A stretch of 38,934 nt of DNA from assembly GCA_021830925.1 (NCBI GenBank), contig JAKBNS010000213.1, positions 1 to 38,934 of the forward strand, in the 5' to 3' direction. The translations under genes were made by a program, and so were the position numbers. Numbering within the stretch: the stretch's first letter is position 1; the number at the start of each line of letters is the position of its first letter. This stretch comes from Pseudomonadota bacterium (lineage in GTDB: Bacteria; Pseudomonadota; Gammaproteobacteria; Burkholderiales; Burkholderiaceae_C). The notes below the pieces were generated by a model. That model searched no databases and was not told the DNA's origin. It saw nothing but the letters and a program-made list of their open reading frames with translations. Positions 25,456 through 34,977 of this stretch are shown piece after piece.

Positions 25456-26516
25456 ATCTGCCCCACGCTCCGCTGTTCATCGACGTTGCCGGTTGCGAGC
25501 TCGCGCCGCGCGAGCGCAAGCGCCTGCGCGATCCGCTGGTCGGCGGCGTGATCCTGTTCGCGCGCAATTGGGAATCGCGCCGCCAGCTGGTCGCGCTGAC
25601 CTCGCAGATCAAGGCGGCGCGCGCCGACCTGGTCATCGCGGTCGACCACGAGGGGGGCCGGGTGCAACGTTTTCGCAGCGACGGCTTCACCGTGCTGCCG
25701 CCCATGGCCTCGCTGGGGCGACTGTGGATGCGCGAGCCGATGCGCGCCGTTCAGGCGGCCGGGGCGTTCGGGCGCGTGCTGGGCGCCGAACTTCGCGCCT
25801 GCGGCATCGATCTGAGCTTCACCCCGGTGGTCGATCTGGACTGGGGGCGATCCCAGGTCATCGGCGAGCGAGCGCTGCATTCCGATGCGCGGGTCGTGGG
25901 GCTGCTGGCGCAGGCGCTGATCGCCGGACTGCAGGCGGTCGGGCTGGGCCACTGCCTGAAGCATTTTCCCGGCCATGGCTGGGCCGAGGCCGACTCCCAC
26001 GTCGCGTTGCCGGTGGACCGGCGCGCGCTGTCGCGCATCGTCGAGGCCGACGCGGCTCCCTACGGCTGGTTGCGCCACAGCGCGCGCGCGGTGATGCCCG
26101 CCCACGTCGTGTACTCGCGCGTGGACCCGCTTCCCGCCGGCTTCAGCCAGCGCTGGCTGCAGCAGGTGCTGCGCGAGCGCCTGGGCTTCCAGGGCGCGAT
26201 CATCAGCGACGACCTGACCATGCAGGGCGCGCGCGAGGCGGCGGGCGACACCGTGCAGGCGCTGCTGCTGGCCCTGCGCGCCGGATGCGACATGGCCCTG
26301 GTCTGCAACCTGGCACCGCTGGACGGCGGCGCGGCGCTGGATGCCTGCATCGCCGGATTGCGCGAGGCCGAGCGGCGGGGAGACTGGCAGCCCGACGCGC
26401 TGGGAGCGGCCCGCCGCGCCGCGCTGCTCGCGACCCAGGCGCCGCTGGGTTGGGACGACCTGATGCTGGACGCCGCCTACGTCGGCGCGCTGGACGACGT
26501 CGCCGCGCTGGCCTGA
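25452..26516 (+). CDS. nagZ: Beta-N-acetylhexosaminidase NagZ
   Basis: Cytoplasmic family-3 glycosidase that removes GlcNAc from anhydro-muropeptides in peptidoglycan recycling. The 354-aa protein has the DHEGGRVQRF, KHFPGHGWAEADSH and SDDLTM motifs; the last carries the nucleophile Asp and the KHFPGHG-SH segment the mobile acid/base His. Start overlaps the acpS stop. Products of this pathway can be re-used through Mpl, encoded at 32271-33686. Confidence 0.94.
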   Translation: MNLPHAPLFIDVAGCELAPRERKRLRDPLVGGVILFARNWESRRQLVALTSQIKAARADLVIAVDHEGGRVQRFRSDGFTVLPPMASLGRLWMREPMRAVQAAGAFGRVLGAELRACGIDLSFTPVVDLDWGRSQVIGERALHSDARVVGLLAQALIAGLQAVGLGHCLKHFPGHGWAEADSHVALPVDRRALSRIVEADAAPYGWLRHSARAVMPAHVVYSRVDPLPAGFSQRWLQQVLRERLGFQGAIISDDLTMQGAREAAGDTVQALLLALRAGCDMALVCNLAPLDGGAALDACIAGLREAERRGDWQPDALGAARRAALLATQAPLGWDDLMLDAAYVGALDDVAALA

Positions 26517-26520
26517 GCGG

Positions 26521-26542
26521 GCGCGGGCGCCGGCGCCCGCGC
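26521..26542. terminator. Perfect 22-bp palindrome between convergent genes
   Basis: A fully self-complementary GC-only 22-mer centred on GCCGGC fills most of the 31-bp gap between the stops of nagZ and the DUF3426 gene. It reads the same on both strands and could stop transcription from both sides; only a short TTT follows on the plus strand. Confidence 0.5.
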
Positions 26543-26547
26543 GGCTT

Positions 26548-27954
26548 TCAGGGATAGAACAGGTAGACGGTGTAGGAGGCCGCCGGGCCCTCGCGCAGCG
26601 CGAGGTCGAGGCGAATGTGCAGTTCCGCTGCCGCGGCGAGCCCGGCATCCAGGCGCGAGCGGACCTGTCCTGGATCCAGGCCCTGCGCGCCCAGGTACTG
26701 CTCGGGTGAAATCACCTTGCGAACCAGCAGCCGGTCCTCGTCCCCGCCCGAGCCCAGGCTGAGTTGCAGCCACGGATAGGCGACCGCGTGCGTTCCCCGG
26801 TTGTGCAGCGAGACGGCCAGGTGCAGGCGCCAGGGGCCGCTGGGCGACATGGACGAGGCGTCGATGGCCAGGTCCGCTGCGTCGCGGGGCGGAGCCAGGC
26901 TGCAGCCCGCAACCGCGCACAGCGCGGCCAGGGCCGGGCGCGACGCCGGCCAGCGCGCCGCGAGCGAATCCCTCCAGACCCAGGCCGCCTGCCCCGCGCC
27001 GGTCAGCACCAGGAGCACGAGCAGCACTCCCAGCACGGCCCGCACCCAGGGGCGCGACCAGCGCTCCCGGCGCCTGGCCTGGCGCACGAAGGCGGGTTCG
27101 AAGTCCGGGTCGAGTCCGGGCTCCACGCGTCCGTCGTGGGCATGCGCGGCCAGCGAGGTCGCGAGCTGCACGGTCTCGTCCGGGTGTTCGTCGACCTCGT
27201 GCCCCGGCGACCCGCCGGAGAATCCATGCTCGGCGGGCTGGTCGTCCTCCAGCGCGTGCGCCGGCAAGGTCGGAGCATGGTCGGGCGCGTCGTCCGCGTG
27301 GAGCGAGGCGTCGGCCGGATGTTCATCGTCGAATTCCTCGCCGTGCAGCCAGGCGGTGTCGGCCAGCCCGTCGAGCACCGAGCCTGAAGGTTCCTCGGGC
27401 GATTGCGCGTGCTCCAGCGCGTCGACACCGGGAAAGTCGCCGAGTGCGTCCAACCAGCGCTCCGCGTCCGGCGCATCCGACCACGCGGGCTCGGCAGCGG
27501 AGCGTGGATGCTCCGCCTCGGGAGGAACCTCGGGAGGAAGCTCGGGAGGAACCTCGGCAGGAACCTCGGCAGGAACCTCGGCAGGAAGCTCGGGAGGAAG
27601 CTCGGGAGGAAGCTCGGGAGGAAGCTCGGGAGGAAGCTCGGGAGGAAGCTCGGCAGGGACCTCGGCAGGGACCTCGGCAGGGACCTCGGCAGGAACCTCG
27701 GGAGGAACCTCGGGAGGAACCTCGGGAGGAAGCTCGGGAGGAAGCTCGGGAGGAAGCTCGGGAGGAACCTCGGGAGGAACCTCGGCAGGAACCTCGGAGC
27801 TTGCAGGTTGCACCTCGAATTCGAATTGCGCGGCCGCGGCGTCGAAGGCCTCGCCGCAGCGCCCGCAGCGCACCCATCCGCCGCTGAGCAGCAACTGGTC
27901 GCGTACCAGCCGGAAGGCGGTGTCGCAGTGCGGGCAGCGGGTGGCGAGGGGCAT
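26548..27954 (-). CDS. DUF3426 protein with zinc-ribbon and proline-glutamate spacer
   Basis: 468-aa predicted inner-membrane protein. An N-terminal MJ0042-type zinc ribbon holds CxxC at Cys7/Cys10 and Cys30/Cys33. A spacer of about 23 tetrapeptides of the type PPE[LV] or PAE[LV] follows (about residues 53-146), then an acidic stretch, one membrane helix (about 305-325) and a C-terminal DUF3426 domain. The role is unknown. It lies after prmA in many betaproteobacteria, as here. ATG at 27954 starts right at the zinc ribbon, with TATACT 6 nt upstream; the frame runs on to 28011 without family-like sequence. Confidence 0.85.
   Translation of the reverse strand: MPLATRCPHCDTAFRLVRDQLLLSGGWVRCGRCGEAFDAAAAQFEFEVQPASSEVPAEVPPEVPPELPPELPPELPPEVPPEVPPEVPAEVPAEVPAEVPAELPPELPPELPPELPPELPPELPAEVPAEVPAEVPPELPPEVPPEAEHPRSAAEPAWSDAPDAERWLDALGDFPGVDALEHAQSPEEPSGSVLDGLADTAWLHGEEFDDEHPADASLHADDAPDHAPTLPAHALEDDQPAEHGFSGGSPGHEVDEHPDETVQLATSLAAHAHDGRVEPGLDPDFEPAFVRQARRRERWSRPWVRAVLGVLLVLLVLTGAGQAAWVWRDSLAARWPASRPALAALCAVAGCSLAPPRDAADLAIDASSMSPSGPWRLHLAVSLHNRGTHAVAYPWLQLSLGSGGDEDRLLVRKVISPEQYLGAQGLDPGQVRSRLDAGLAAAAELHIRLDLALREGPAASYTVYLFYP
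27517..27796 (-). repeat. 12-bp tandem array, about 23 copies, in the DUF3426 gene
   Basis: Units of the type GGAGGAACCTCG, GGAGGAAGCTCG or GGCAGGAACCTCG-like variants repeat in frame over about 280 bp and encode Pro-Pro/Ala-Glu-Leu/Val. Since 12 is a multiple of three, copy-number change alters spacer length without breaking the frame. The antisense strand is also open across the array, which is a by-product. Confidence 0.85.
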
Positions 27955-27960
27955 CGCCGC

Positions 27961-27966
27961 AGTATA
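27961..27966 (-). promoter_or_regulatory. -10-like TATACT 6 nt before the DUF3426 gene
   Basis: On the minus strand TATACT is followed by GCGGCG and the ATG. The same spacer and start follow TACAAT at mpl. Transcription would begin at the start codon. Confidence 0.4.
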
Positions 27967-27983
27967 AGAAGCGGCGGACCGCT

Positions 27984-28886
27984 TCAGCCCCGCACGGGGC
28001 CCGCCAGGCAAACCCAGCCGTCGAGTTCGGCCCAGACGCTCAAGCTCGCATGGGGGGCGTAGACCTCGATCAGTTCCTCGGCCTGGCGTTCCAGGATGCC
28101 CGACAGCACCAACTGGCCGCCCGGCCGCGCGCGCGCGGCCAGCACCGGCGCCAGCAGGCGCAGCGGAGACGCAAGGATGTTGGCCACCACCACGTCATAG
28201 CGCTGCGCCGGCAGTTCGTCGACGTGACACACGTGGCGCAGGCGCAGCCCATTGGCCTCGGCGTTCAGGCGCGTGGCCTGCACGGCGTCCGGATCGATGT
28301 CCACTGCGTCGACCGCCTCCACGCCCAGCAGCGCGGCGCCCAGCGCCAAGATGCCGGATCCGCAGCCGTAGTCCAGCACCTGCCGCTCGCGCAGCGATCC
28401 CTGCCGCAACAGCCAGCGCAGGCACAGCTGGGTGGTCGGGTGGGTGCCGGTGCCGAAGGCCAGGCCGGGATCCAGGCGAAGTACCATCGAGGCGCCGGCC
28501 GGAGTTTCGTGCCAGCTCGGCACGATCCACAGGCGCTCGTCGACGCACACGGGCTGGAACTGCGACTGGGTCAGGCGCACCCAGTCCTGCTCGGCCACTT
28601 CGCGCTGACGCACCCCCTGCAGGTCCGGCAGCACGCCATCGGCCAGCAGGCCCAGCAGGGCGGCGTCGGCGCCGGATTCGTCGGCGAACAGCGCGCGCAC
28701 CAGGTTGTCGCTCCAGGCCGCGCGCGGCTGCTCCATCCCGGGCTCGCCGAACAGCGCGCGCTCCTGCTCGGAGCCCGCCAGGCGGTCCTCCACGTCCACG
28801 CTCAGCGCGCCCAGTTCGAGCAGCGCGTCCGACAGGCGCAGCGCCAGATCCTGTCCGGCGGCGATCAGCACTTCGCGATAGGGCAT
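27984..28886 (-). CDS. prmA: Ribosomal protein L11 methyltransferase
   Basis: SAM-dependent enzyme that trimethylates L11. The 300-aa protein has an N-terminal substrate-recognition region ([11 protein letters not shown]...), the [15 protein letters not shown] block, SAM motif [14 protein letters not shown] and [10 protein letters not shown], diagnostic for PrmA. The ATG at 28886 lies 17 bp after the accC stop on the same strand. Confidence 0.95.
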   Translation of the reverse strand: MPYREVLIAAGQDLALRLSDALLELGALSVDVEDRLAGSEQERALFGEPGMEQPRAAWSDNLVRALFADESGADAALLGLLADGVLPDLQGVRQREVAEQDWVRLTQSQFQPVCVDERLWIVPSWHETPAGASMVLRLDPGLAFGTGTHPTTQLCLRWLLRQGSLRERQVLDYGCGSGILALGAALLGVEAVDAVDIDPDAVQATRLNAEANGLRLRHVCHVDELPAQRYDVVVANILASPLRLLAPVLAARARPGGQLVLSGILERQAEELIEVYAPHASLSVWAELDGWVCLAGPVRG

Positions 28887-28903
28887 CGGTGCTTCGCTTC
28901 GGA

Positions 28904-30253
28904 TCAGGCCGGGCGCGCGGCCATGTATTCCTCGAGATAGTGGATGTTGGTGCCGCCCTCGATGAAGCGGGCATCCACCAGCAGTTCGCGGTGCAGCGGG
29001 ATGTTCGTCGCGATGCCGTCCACGACCATTTCGGACAGCGCCGTGCGCATGCGGGCCAGCGCCTGCTCGCGCGTGGCGCCATGCACGATGATCTTGGCGA
29101 TCATCGAGTCGTAGTTGGGGGGCACGAAATAGCCGCTGTAGACGTGCGAGTCCACGCGCACGCCGGGGCCTCCGGGCACGTGCCAGGTGGTGATTCGTCC
29201 CGGGCTGGGGGTGAAGCGCACCGGGTCCTCGGCATTCACGCGGCATTCGATGGCGTGGCCGTTGCACTGGATCTGGCGCTGCTTGACGGTCAGCGCCTCG
29301 CCGGCCGCGATGCGGATCTGCTGCACCACGATGTCGATGCCCGTGGTCAGTTCGGTCACCGGGTGCTCGACCTGCACGCGGGTGTTCATCTCGATGAAGT
29401 AGAACTCCCCGTCCTCGTAGAGGAACTCGAAGGTGCCCGCGCCGCGGTAGCTGATCTTGCGGCAGGCGTCCGCGCAGCGCGCGCCGATGCGCTCGATCAG
29501 GCGCCGGGAGATGCCGGGGGCCGGCGCTTCCTCGAGGATCTTCTGGTGCCGGCGCTGCATGGAGCAGTCGCGCTCGCCCAGCCACAGCGCGTTGCCGTGC
29601 TCGTCGGCCAGAATCTGGATCTCGATGTGCCGCGGGTTGGTCAGGAATTTCTCCATGTACACCGCGGGATTGCCGAAGGCGCTCTGCGCTTCGGCCTTGG
29701 TCGTGGCCACCGCGTTGAGCAAGGCCGCTTCGGTGTGCACCACGCGCATGCCGCGCCCGCCGCCGCCGCCCGCCGCCTTGATGATCACCGGGTAGCCGAT
29801 GGCGCGCGCCATGCGCGTGATCTCCCGCGGGTCGTCGGGGAGTTCGCCTTCCGAGCCGGGCACGCAGGGAACTCCGGCCTTGATCATCGCCTGCTTGGCC
29901 GAGACCTTGTCCCCCATGATGCGGATGGAGTCGGGACGCGGACCGATGAAGGTGAACCCGGAACGCTCCACGCGCTCGGCGAAATCGGCGTTCTCCGACA
30001 GGAACCCGTAACCCGGATGGATGGCCTCCGCGTCGGTCACCTCGGCCGCCGAGATGATCGCGGGCATGTTGAGGTAGCTGGCCGCCGACGGGGGGGGGCC
30101 GATGCAAACGGCCTCGTCGGCCAGCTTGACGTACTTGGCGTCGCGGTCGGCCTCGGAGTACACGACCACCGTCTTGATGCCCAGTTCGCGGCAGGCGCGC
30201 TGGATGCGCAGGGCGATTTCGCCCCGGTTGGCGATGAGGATTTTCTTGAACAT
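28904..30253 (-). CDS. accC: Acetyl-CoA carboxylase, biotin carboxylase subunit
   Basis: ATP-dependent carboxylation of biotin on AccB, the first half-reaction of malonyl-CoA formation. The 449-aa protein starts [17 protein letters not shown], has the ATP-grasp glycine loop [10 protein letters not shown], the [13 protein letters not shown] block and the C-terminal biotin-carboxylase domain. The frame is open to 30340, but ATG at 30253 matches the invariant start. It follows accB by 96 bp. Confidence 0.97.
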   Translation of the reverse strand: MFKKILIANRGEIALRIQRACRELGIKTVVVYSEADRDAKYVKLADEAVCIGPPPSAASYLNMPAIISAAEVTDAEAIHPGYGFLSENADFAERVERSGFTFIGPRPDSIRIMGDKVSAKQAMIKAGVPCVPGSEGELPDDPREITRMARAIGYPVIIKAAGGGGGRGMRVVHTEAALLNAVATTKAEAQSAFGNPAVYMEKFLTNPRHIEIQILADEHGNALWLGERDCSMQRRHQKILEEAPAPGISRRLIERIGARCADACRKISYRGAGTFEFLYEDGEFYFIEMNTRVQVEHPVTELTTGIDIVVQQIRIAAGEALTVKQRQIQCNGHAIECRVNAEDPVRFTPSPGRITTWHVPGGPGVRVDSHVYSGYFVPPNYDSMIAKIIVHGATREQALARMRTALSEMVVDGIATNIPLHRELLVDARFIEGGTNIHYLEEYMAARPA

Positions 30254-30349
30254 GGCAGGGCGGGCTTCGGCTCGGGGCCTCGGCCTGGAAGGTAGGGGCC
30301 CGGTGCGCTGAGCGGAGGATGCGGGGCTGCGCGCGGCCACGGTGGCGGC

Positions 30350-30808
30350 TTACTCGAGCTCGAACAGGGCCTGGCCGTACTCGACCGGCTGGCCGTTCTC
30401 GACCAGCACCTGCTTGACCACGCCGTCGATCTCGGACTCGATCTCGTTGAGGATTTTCATCGCCTCGACGATGCACACGGCCTGGCCCTGCTTGACCGTG
30501 TCCCCCACCTCGACGAAGGGCTTCGCCCCCGGCGCCGAGGCGCGGTAGAAGGTCCCCACCATCGGCGACTTGATCAACTTTCCGGTCGGAGCCGGCGCGG
30601 CTGCGGCGGCGGTCGCAGCCGCAGCCTCGACCACCGCGGCCGCCGGGGCGGGGCTCATCGGCACCATGTAGGGCTGCATGGCGGCGCCCATCGGGGCGGG
30701 GCCGGCCTTCACGATACGTACCTTGCCCTCGGCTTCGGTGATCTCGAGTTCCGAGATGTTCGAGTCCGATACCAGATCGACCAGGGTCTTCAGCTTGCGC
30801 AAATCCAT
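30350..30808 (-). CDS. accB: Acetyl-CoA carboxylase biotin carboxyl carrier protein
   Basis: Carries biotin between the carboxylase and transferase subunits. The 152-aa protein has an N-terminal [13 protein letters not shown] helix, an Ala/Pro-rich linker (about residues 55-75) and a biotinyl domain with attachment Lys118 in [12 protein letters not shown]. The frame continues to 30889, but ATG at 30808 is the family start. In E. coli accBC is feedback-controlled by AccB; the leader here is about 210 nt. Confidence 0.96.
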   Translation of the reverse strand: MDLRKLKTLVDLVSDSNISELEITEAEGKVRIVKAGPAPMGAAMQPYMVPMSPAPAAAVVEAAAATAAAAAPAPTGKLIKSPMVGTFYRASAPGAKPFVEVGDTVKQGQAVCIVEAMKILNEIESEIDGVVKQVLVENGQPVEYGQALFELE

Positions 30809-31025
30809 GATGTGCGGGCCGCTCGCGCGGCGTGGGTTGCAGGGGCGGGCGATGACACGGACCTTCGGGTCTCGCATCCGGCCCGTCATGCGCGGGCCTC
30901 GCCGGATTGCCGGAACGGCCGCCGGCCCGATGCGCGAGCGCCAGGCGAGGCCGGGTTTCCAGGGCCAGACAACTTCAGCTAGGACTCGATGCTATTCGCT
31001 TGGATCTTGTCCGAAGATTCCGCGA

Positions 31026-31053
31026 ATTGTACTCAACTCTGCGGATTTGTCAT
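31026..31053 (-). promoter_or_regulatory. Sigma-70-type promoter candidate for accB-accC
   Basis: Minus strand: -35 ATGACA (31053-31048), 16-nt spacer, -10 TACAAT (31031-31026). Each hexamer matches 5 of 6 consensus bases, the best pair seen in the window. It overlaps the end of aroQ (stop at 31033). Transcription would start near 31019, giving accB a leader of about 210 nt. Confidence 0.5.
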
Positions 31054-31488
31054 CAATCGCTCAACGGCGAAGCGAAGGGCGAGGCTATAGCCCATGGCGC
31101 CGCAGCCGCTGATCACCGCTTCCGCGAGATCGGAGAAGTACGAATGATGCCGGAACTTTTCCCGACGATAAACGTTGGATAGATGAATTTCGACAAAAGG
31201 AAGGGCCACTCCGGCCAGCGCGTCGCGCAGCGCCACGCTGGTGTGCGTATACGCCGCCGGGTTGATCAGCACGAAGCGCGTGCCGTCGCGTGCCGCCGCG
31301 TGGATACGCTCGACCAGCGCGCCCTCGTGGTTGCTCTGGAAGCACTCCACCTGCACGCCGAGCTCGTCGCCCAGGCGCCGCAGGCCCTCGTCGATCTGCG
31401 CCAGCGTGGTGCTTCCGTACACCTGCGGCTCGCGGGTTCCGAGCAGATTCAGGTTCGGGCCATGCACGACGGAGATGCGGGCTTTCAT
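31033..31488 (-). CDS. aroQ: Type II 3-dehydroquinate dehydratase
   Basis: Third step of the shikimate pathway. The 151-aa protein has [13 protein letters not shown], the [14 protein letters not shown] block, [16 protein letters not shown] and EIHLSN followed by FRHHSYFSD, all conserved. ATG at 31488 is the family start. aroQ-accB-accC is a standard betaproteobacterial order. The window also encodes chorismate synthase, the last step of the same pathway. Confidence 0.95.
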   Translation of the reverse strand: MKARISVVHGPNLNLLGTREPQVYGSTTLAQIDEGLRRLGDELGVQVECFQSNHEGALVERIHAAARDGTRFVLINPAAYTHTSVALRDALAGVALPFVEIHLSNVYRREKFRHHSYFSDLAEAVISGCGAMGYSLALRFAVERLMTNPQS

Positions 31489-31543
31489 GAGCGGGTACGG
31501 CGCTGGTTGATGCGCGCTTGCGCGTTCGGTGAGGGCTCGGGCA

Positions 31544-31570
31544 AGCATAGCGCATCGGCTGCGCCGTCAA
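31544..31570 (-). promoter_or_regulatory. Weak promoter candidate for aroQ
   Basis: Minus strand: TTGACG (31570-31565) and TATGCT (31549-31544) are separated by only 15 nt, shorter than optimal. They overlap the stop of the upstream gene. Confidence 0.3.
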
Positions 31571-32196
31571 CGCCCTGGGCCCGCCTCGACCAGACTGCGC
31601 AGCGCCTGCAGGCTGCCGCGCTCGGGAGCGGCGCCGCGCGCGCCGTGGCCGCCGTGCACCAGCACGCCGCGCTCGTCCTTCGCCGGATACAGGCTGAGCG
31701 TGGCTTCCAGCGCCTGCTCGGGCGCTCCGTCCTCGCCCGCCAGGGGCCAGAGGAATTCCAGCCGCTCCACGCTGCGGCGCCCGGCGTAGTGGCCGGCCTG
31801 CGAGGTGGCGTAGCGGATGCCGCGGTTGATGCAGTGGATCTCCACTTCCTTCGCGTCGTCGCAGAACAGCAGCAGGTGCAGGCCGGAGTGCTCGGTGGCG
31901 GTGCCGTTCCACACCGCTCCCGCCACATAGGGGCGGAATTCCTCGAATTCGCGCATCAGCGCCAGCGTCGCCGCGCGCAGACGCCAGAGCAGCCGCGGGT
32001 GGGTGTCGCCGTGGAACACGGCCAGGTACTGCTCCACCTGGGCGCGCACGTCGTCGTTGTCGGGTTGCGCGTCGCTGCGCGCGCCGGGGCCCAGCACCTG
32101 GTGCAATGCCTTGCGCTTGGCGCTGGCGTAGTCCAGGCCGTCCTCCACCACCAGCCGCGCCGCGACCGCGGCCAGTTCCTCGCGTAGCGGGTTCAT
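31567..32196 (-). CDS. Conserved protein of unknown function beside mpl
   Basis: 209-aa soluble protein starting MNPLREELAAVAARLVVEDGLDY. The central segment GAVWNGTATEHSGLHLLLFCDD is laid out like a nucleotidyltransferase core (G-x-x-x-x-G-T...S-D-I-x-L). However, the position where a metal-binding Asp is expected reads Gly, so catalysis of that type is doubtful. It is divergent from mpl, 74 bp apart. I recall similar proteins next to mpl in betaproteobacteria, but assign no function. Confidence 0.65.
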   Translation of the reverse strand: MNPLREELAAVAARLVVEDGLDYASAKRKALHQVLGPGARSDAQPDNDDVRAQVEQYLAVFHGDTHPRLLWRLRAATLALMREFEEFRPYVAGAVWNGTATEHSGLHLLLFCDDAKEVEIHCINRGIRYATSQAGHYAGRRSVERLEFLWPLAGEDGAPEQALEATLSLYPAKDERGVLVHGGHGARGAAPERGSLQALRSLVEAGPGR

Positions 32197-32258
32197 GCAT
32201 CCAGTGTAGGCCTGCCGGGCCCCGGGCCCCGGGCCACGGTCCGGGCCGCGGCGCTTCC

Positions 32259-32264
32259 TACAAT
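32259..32264 (+). promoter_or_regulatory. -10-like TACAAT 6 nt before mpl
   Basis: TACAAT is followed by GCGGCG and the mpl ATG, so transcription should begin at the start codon. No Shine-Dalgarno sequence is present between. Confidence 0.45.
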
Positions 32265-32270
32265 GCGGCG

Positions 32271-33686
32271 ATGCACATCCACATCCTGGGAATCTGCGGC
32301 ACCTTCATGGGCGGGGTCGCGGCGCTGGCGCAGGCCGGCGGGCATCGGGTCACCGGTTGCGACGCCCAGGTCTACCCGCCCATGAGCGACCAGCTGCAGG
32401 CGCTGGGCATCGAACTGGTCGAGGGCTTCGGTGCCGAGCAGCTCTCGCTGCGCCCCGACCTGTGGGTGGTGGGCAATGCCGTGAGCCGGGGCAACCCCTT
32501 GCTCGAGGCCATCCTGGACGCGCAGCAGCCCTACACCAGCGGCCCGCAGTGGCTGGCCGAGCATGTGCTGGCCCGGCGCTGGACCCTGGCGGTGGCCGGC
32601 ACCCACGGCAAGACCACGACCTCGTCGATGCTGGCGTGGATCCTCGATCAGGCCGGGTTGCGCCCGGGATTCCTGATCGGCGGCGTGGCGCAGGATTTCG
32701 GCGTCTCGGCGCGCCTGGGCGACGGCGAGTGCTTCGTCGTCGAAGCGGACGAATACGACACCGCGTTTTGCGACAAGCGCTCCAAATTCGTGCATTACCG
32801 CCCCCGCACGGCCATCCTGAACAATCTGGAGTACGACCACGCCGACATCTTTCCCGACCTGGCGGCGATCGAGACCCAGTTCCATCACCTGGTCCGCACC
32901 GTGCCGCGGCGCGGGCGCCTGATCGTGCCGGCGCACAGTCCGGCCCTCGACCGGGTGCTGCGACGCGGCTGCTGGAGCGAGGTGGAGCGTTTCGAACACC
33001 TGGTCGGCGAGGACCCGCAGGTCGCTGCGCAGGCTGGCGGCGCCGAAGCCGAAGCCGTCGCGTGGAGCTTCCGTGGCGACGAGCAGGACTTCGAACTGTT
33101 GGCACGGGGCCGTGCGGTCGGGCGCGTGCGCTGGGCGCTGATGGGCGCGCACAACCGGGCCAACGCGCTGGCCGCGGTGGCCGCCGCCGCCCATGCGGGC
33201 GTGGATCCGGCGCTGGCCTGCGAGGCCCTGGGACGTTTCCAGGGCGTGCGCCGGCGCATGCAGTTGCGCGGCAGCGCGGCCGGGGTCGAGGTGTACGACG
33301 ACTTCGCCCACCATCCGACGGCGATCGCCACCACCATCGCCGGGCTGCGGCGGGCGCGTCCCGACGGGCGCATCCTGGCGGTGTTCGAGCCGCGCTCGAA
33401 CACCATGAAGCTGGGCTCCATGAAGCAGCAGTTGCCGCAGGCCCTCGGCGCGGCGGACCTGAGCTTCGGCTATGCCGGAGGCATCGACTGGGACCTGGCC
33501 GAGGCGCTGGCGCCGCTGGGTGCGCGCGCGCGCGCCCACCGCGAGCTGCAGGCGCTGGTGGACGACGTGGCCGCCAGCGCGCGGCCCGGGGACCACGTGC
33601 TGGTGATGAGCAACGGCGGCTTCGGCGGTGTCCACGAGCGCTTGCTGCGAGCGCTGCGCGAGGCCTCGCCCGTCCACCACGGCTAG
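32271..33686 (+). CDS. mpl: UDP-N-acetylmuramate:L-alanyl-gamma-D-glutamyl-meso-diaminopimelate ligase
   Basis: Recycles the murein tripeptide by ligating it to UDP-MurNAc. The 471-aa Mur-ligase protein begins [15 protein letters not shown], has the ATP loop [10 protein letters not shown] and the Mpl-type block [16 protein letters not shown], followed by [22 protein letters not shown] and [10 protein letters not shown] complete the family pattern. Together with nagZ it represents wall recycling in this window. Confidence 0.95.
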   Translation: MHIHILGICGTFMGGVAALAQAGGHRVTGCDAQVYPPMSDQLQALGIELVEGFGAEQLSLRPDLWVVGNAVSRGNPLLEAILDAQQPYTSGPQWLAEHVLARRWTLAVAGTHGKTTTSSMLAWILDQAGLRPGFLIGGVAQDFGVSARLGDGECFVVEADEYDTAFCDKRSKFVHYRPRTAILNNLEYDHADIFPDLAAIETQFHHLVRTVPRRGRLIVPAHSPALDRVLRRGCWSEVERFEHLVGEDPQVAAQAGGAEAEAVAWSFRGDEQDFELLARGRAVGRVRWALMGAHNRANALAAVAAAAHAGVDPALACEALGRFQGVRRRMQLRGSAAGVEVYDDFAHHPTAIATTIAGLRRARPDGRILAVFEPRSNTMKLGSMKQQLPQALGAADLSFGYAGGIDWDLAEALAPLGARARAHRELQALVDDVAASARPGDHVLVMSNGGFGGVHERLLRALREASPVHHG

Positions 33687-33741
33687 TCGGCGGCGGCGCG
33701 CCGCATGGGAACGCGGCATGGGACCGCGGCCTGGGGCTGCC

Positions 33742-33747
33742 TACAAT
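33742..33747 (+). promoter_or_regulatory. -10-like TACAAT 7 nt before aroC
   Basis: TACAAT followed by GGGGCGC and the aroC ATG. The mRNA would start at or one base before the start codon. Confidence 0.4.
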
Positions 33748-33754
33748 GGGGCGC

Positions 33755-34852
33755 ATGTCCGGAAACACCTTAGGTCTGCTGTTCGCCGTCACCACCTTCG
33801 GCGAGTCCCACGGCCCAGCGATCGGCTGCGTCATCGACGGCTGCCCGCCGGGCATGGAGCTGTCCGAGGCCGACATCCAGCCCGATCTCGACCGCCGGCG
33901 TCCGGGCACGTCGCGGCACGTCACGCAGCGGCGCGAGCCCGATACGGTGGAGATTCTCTCCGGGGTCTACGAAGGCCGTACGACCGGCACGCCGATCGCG
34001 CTGCTCATCCGCAACCAGGACCAGCGCAGCAAGGACTACGCCAGCATCGCCGAGAGTTTCCGGCCCGGGCACGCGGACTACAGTTATTGGCGCAAGTACG
34101 GCACGCGCGACCCGCGCGGCGGCGGACGTTCCTCGGCGCGCCTGACGGCGCCGCTGGTGGGCGCCGGCGCGGTGGCGCGCAAATGGTTGCGCGAGCGCCA
34201 CGGCATCGTCGTGCGTGGCTGCATGCAGCAGGTGGGCGAGGTGCCGATTCCCTTCCAGTCCTGGGAGCATGTCGCCGACAACGCCTTCTTCGCTCCCAAT
34301 GCCGAGGTCGTGCCGCGCCTGGAGGACTACATGGACGCGCTGCGCAGGTCGGGCGACTCCTGCGGCGCGCGCGTGTACGTCGAGGCGCTGGGCGTGCCGG
34401 CGGGCTGGGGCGAGCCGCTGTACGACCGGCTGGACGCGGACATCGCGCACGCGATGATGGGGCTCAACGCGGTCAAGGGCGTGGAGATCGGCGCCGGCTT
34501 CGCCAGCGTGAGCCAGAAGGGCAGCGAGCACGGCGACGAACTCACGCCCGAGGGCTTCGCGAGCAACCACGCCGGCGGCGTGCTCGGGGGCATCAGCAGC
34601 GGTCAGCCGGTGACCGTGTCGATCGCCCTCAAGCCCACGTCCAGCATCCGCCTGCCGCGTCGCTCGGTGGATCGCAGCGGACAGCCGGCGACGGTGGAGA
34701 CCCTGGGGCGCCACGATCCCTGCGTGGGCATCCGCGCCGCGCCGATCGCCGAGGCGCTGCTCGCGCTGGTGCTGATGGATCACGCGCTGCGCCATCGCGC
34801 GCAGTGCGGGGACGTGCGTCACGAGGTGGCGCCGATCCCCGGCGCCGTCTGA
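33755..34852 (+). CDS. aroC: Chorismate synthase
   Basis: Final shikimate-pathway step, converting EPSP to chorismate with reduced FMN. The 365-aa protein has [15 protein letters not shown], the [15 protein letters not shown] block, the RGGGRSSAR segment and the C-terminal [17 protein letters not shown], all signatures of the family. The ATG at 33755 gives the standard N-terminus MSGNTLG. Confidence 0.97.
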   Translation: MSGNTLGLLFAVTTFGESHGPAIGCVIDGCPPGMELSEADIQPDLDRRRPGTSRHVTQRREPDTVEILSGVYEGRTTGTPIALLIRNQDQRSKDYASIAESFRPGHADYSYWRKYGTRDPRGGGRSSARLTAPLVGAGAVARKWLRERHGIVVRGCMQQVGEVPIPFQSWEHVADNAFFAPNAEVVPRLEDYMDALRRSGDSCGARVYVEALGVPAGWGEPLYDRLDADIAHAMMGLNAVKGVEIGAGFASVSQKGSEHGDELTPEGFASNHAGGVLGGISSGQPVTVSIALKPTSSIRLPRRSVDRSGQPATVETLGRHDPCVGIRAAPIAEALLALVLMDHALRHRAQCGDVRHEVAPIPGAV

Positions 34853-34877
34853 GCGCGGGCCCCGAAGGGCCCCGCGC
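34853..34877 (+). terminator. Strong hairpin immediately after aroC
   Basis: Starting at the base after the stop codon, GCGCGGGCCC pairs with the GC-rich right arm at 34867-34877 across the loop CGAA, with one bulged C. No T-run follows, so termination may be partial. Confidence 0.4.
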
Positions 34878-34933
34878 GCGTCGTCCGTTGCGTCTGGCTC
34901 GCCAGGAGAGGCAACAAAAAGTCACCGGACTGG

Positions 34934-34961
34934 GGAACTCGTCCGCGCTTGACGTATCAGA
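34934..34961 (+). promoter_or_regulatory. Sigma-E-like promoter before the CBS/ferritin-like operon
   Basis: GGAACTC (34934-34940), exactly 16 nt, then TCAGA (34957-34961). The RpoE/AlgU consensus is GGAACTT-N16-TCTGA, so each box differs at one base. Transcription would begin near 34967, about 74 nt before the first gene. A sigma-E gene is present in this window (15297-15896). The same stretch offers TTGACG at 34949 but no matching -10. Confidence 0.5.
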
Positions 34962-34977
34962 CCTTGCATTGCACCCC

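Noticed and set aside
27517-27796. Regular repeats considered as a CRISPR array
   Set aside because: Units are 12 bp with no spacers, lie in frame inside a gene and encode a simple peptide repeat. No cas genes are present.
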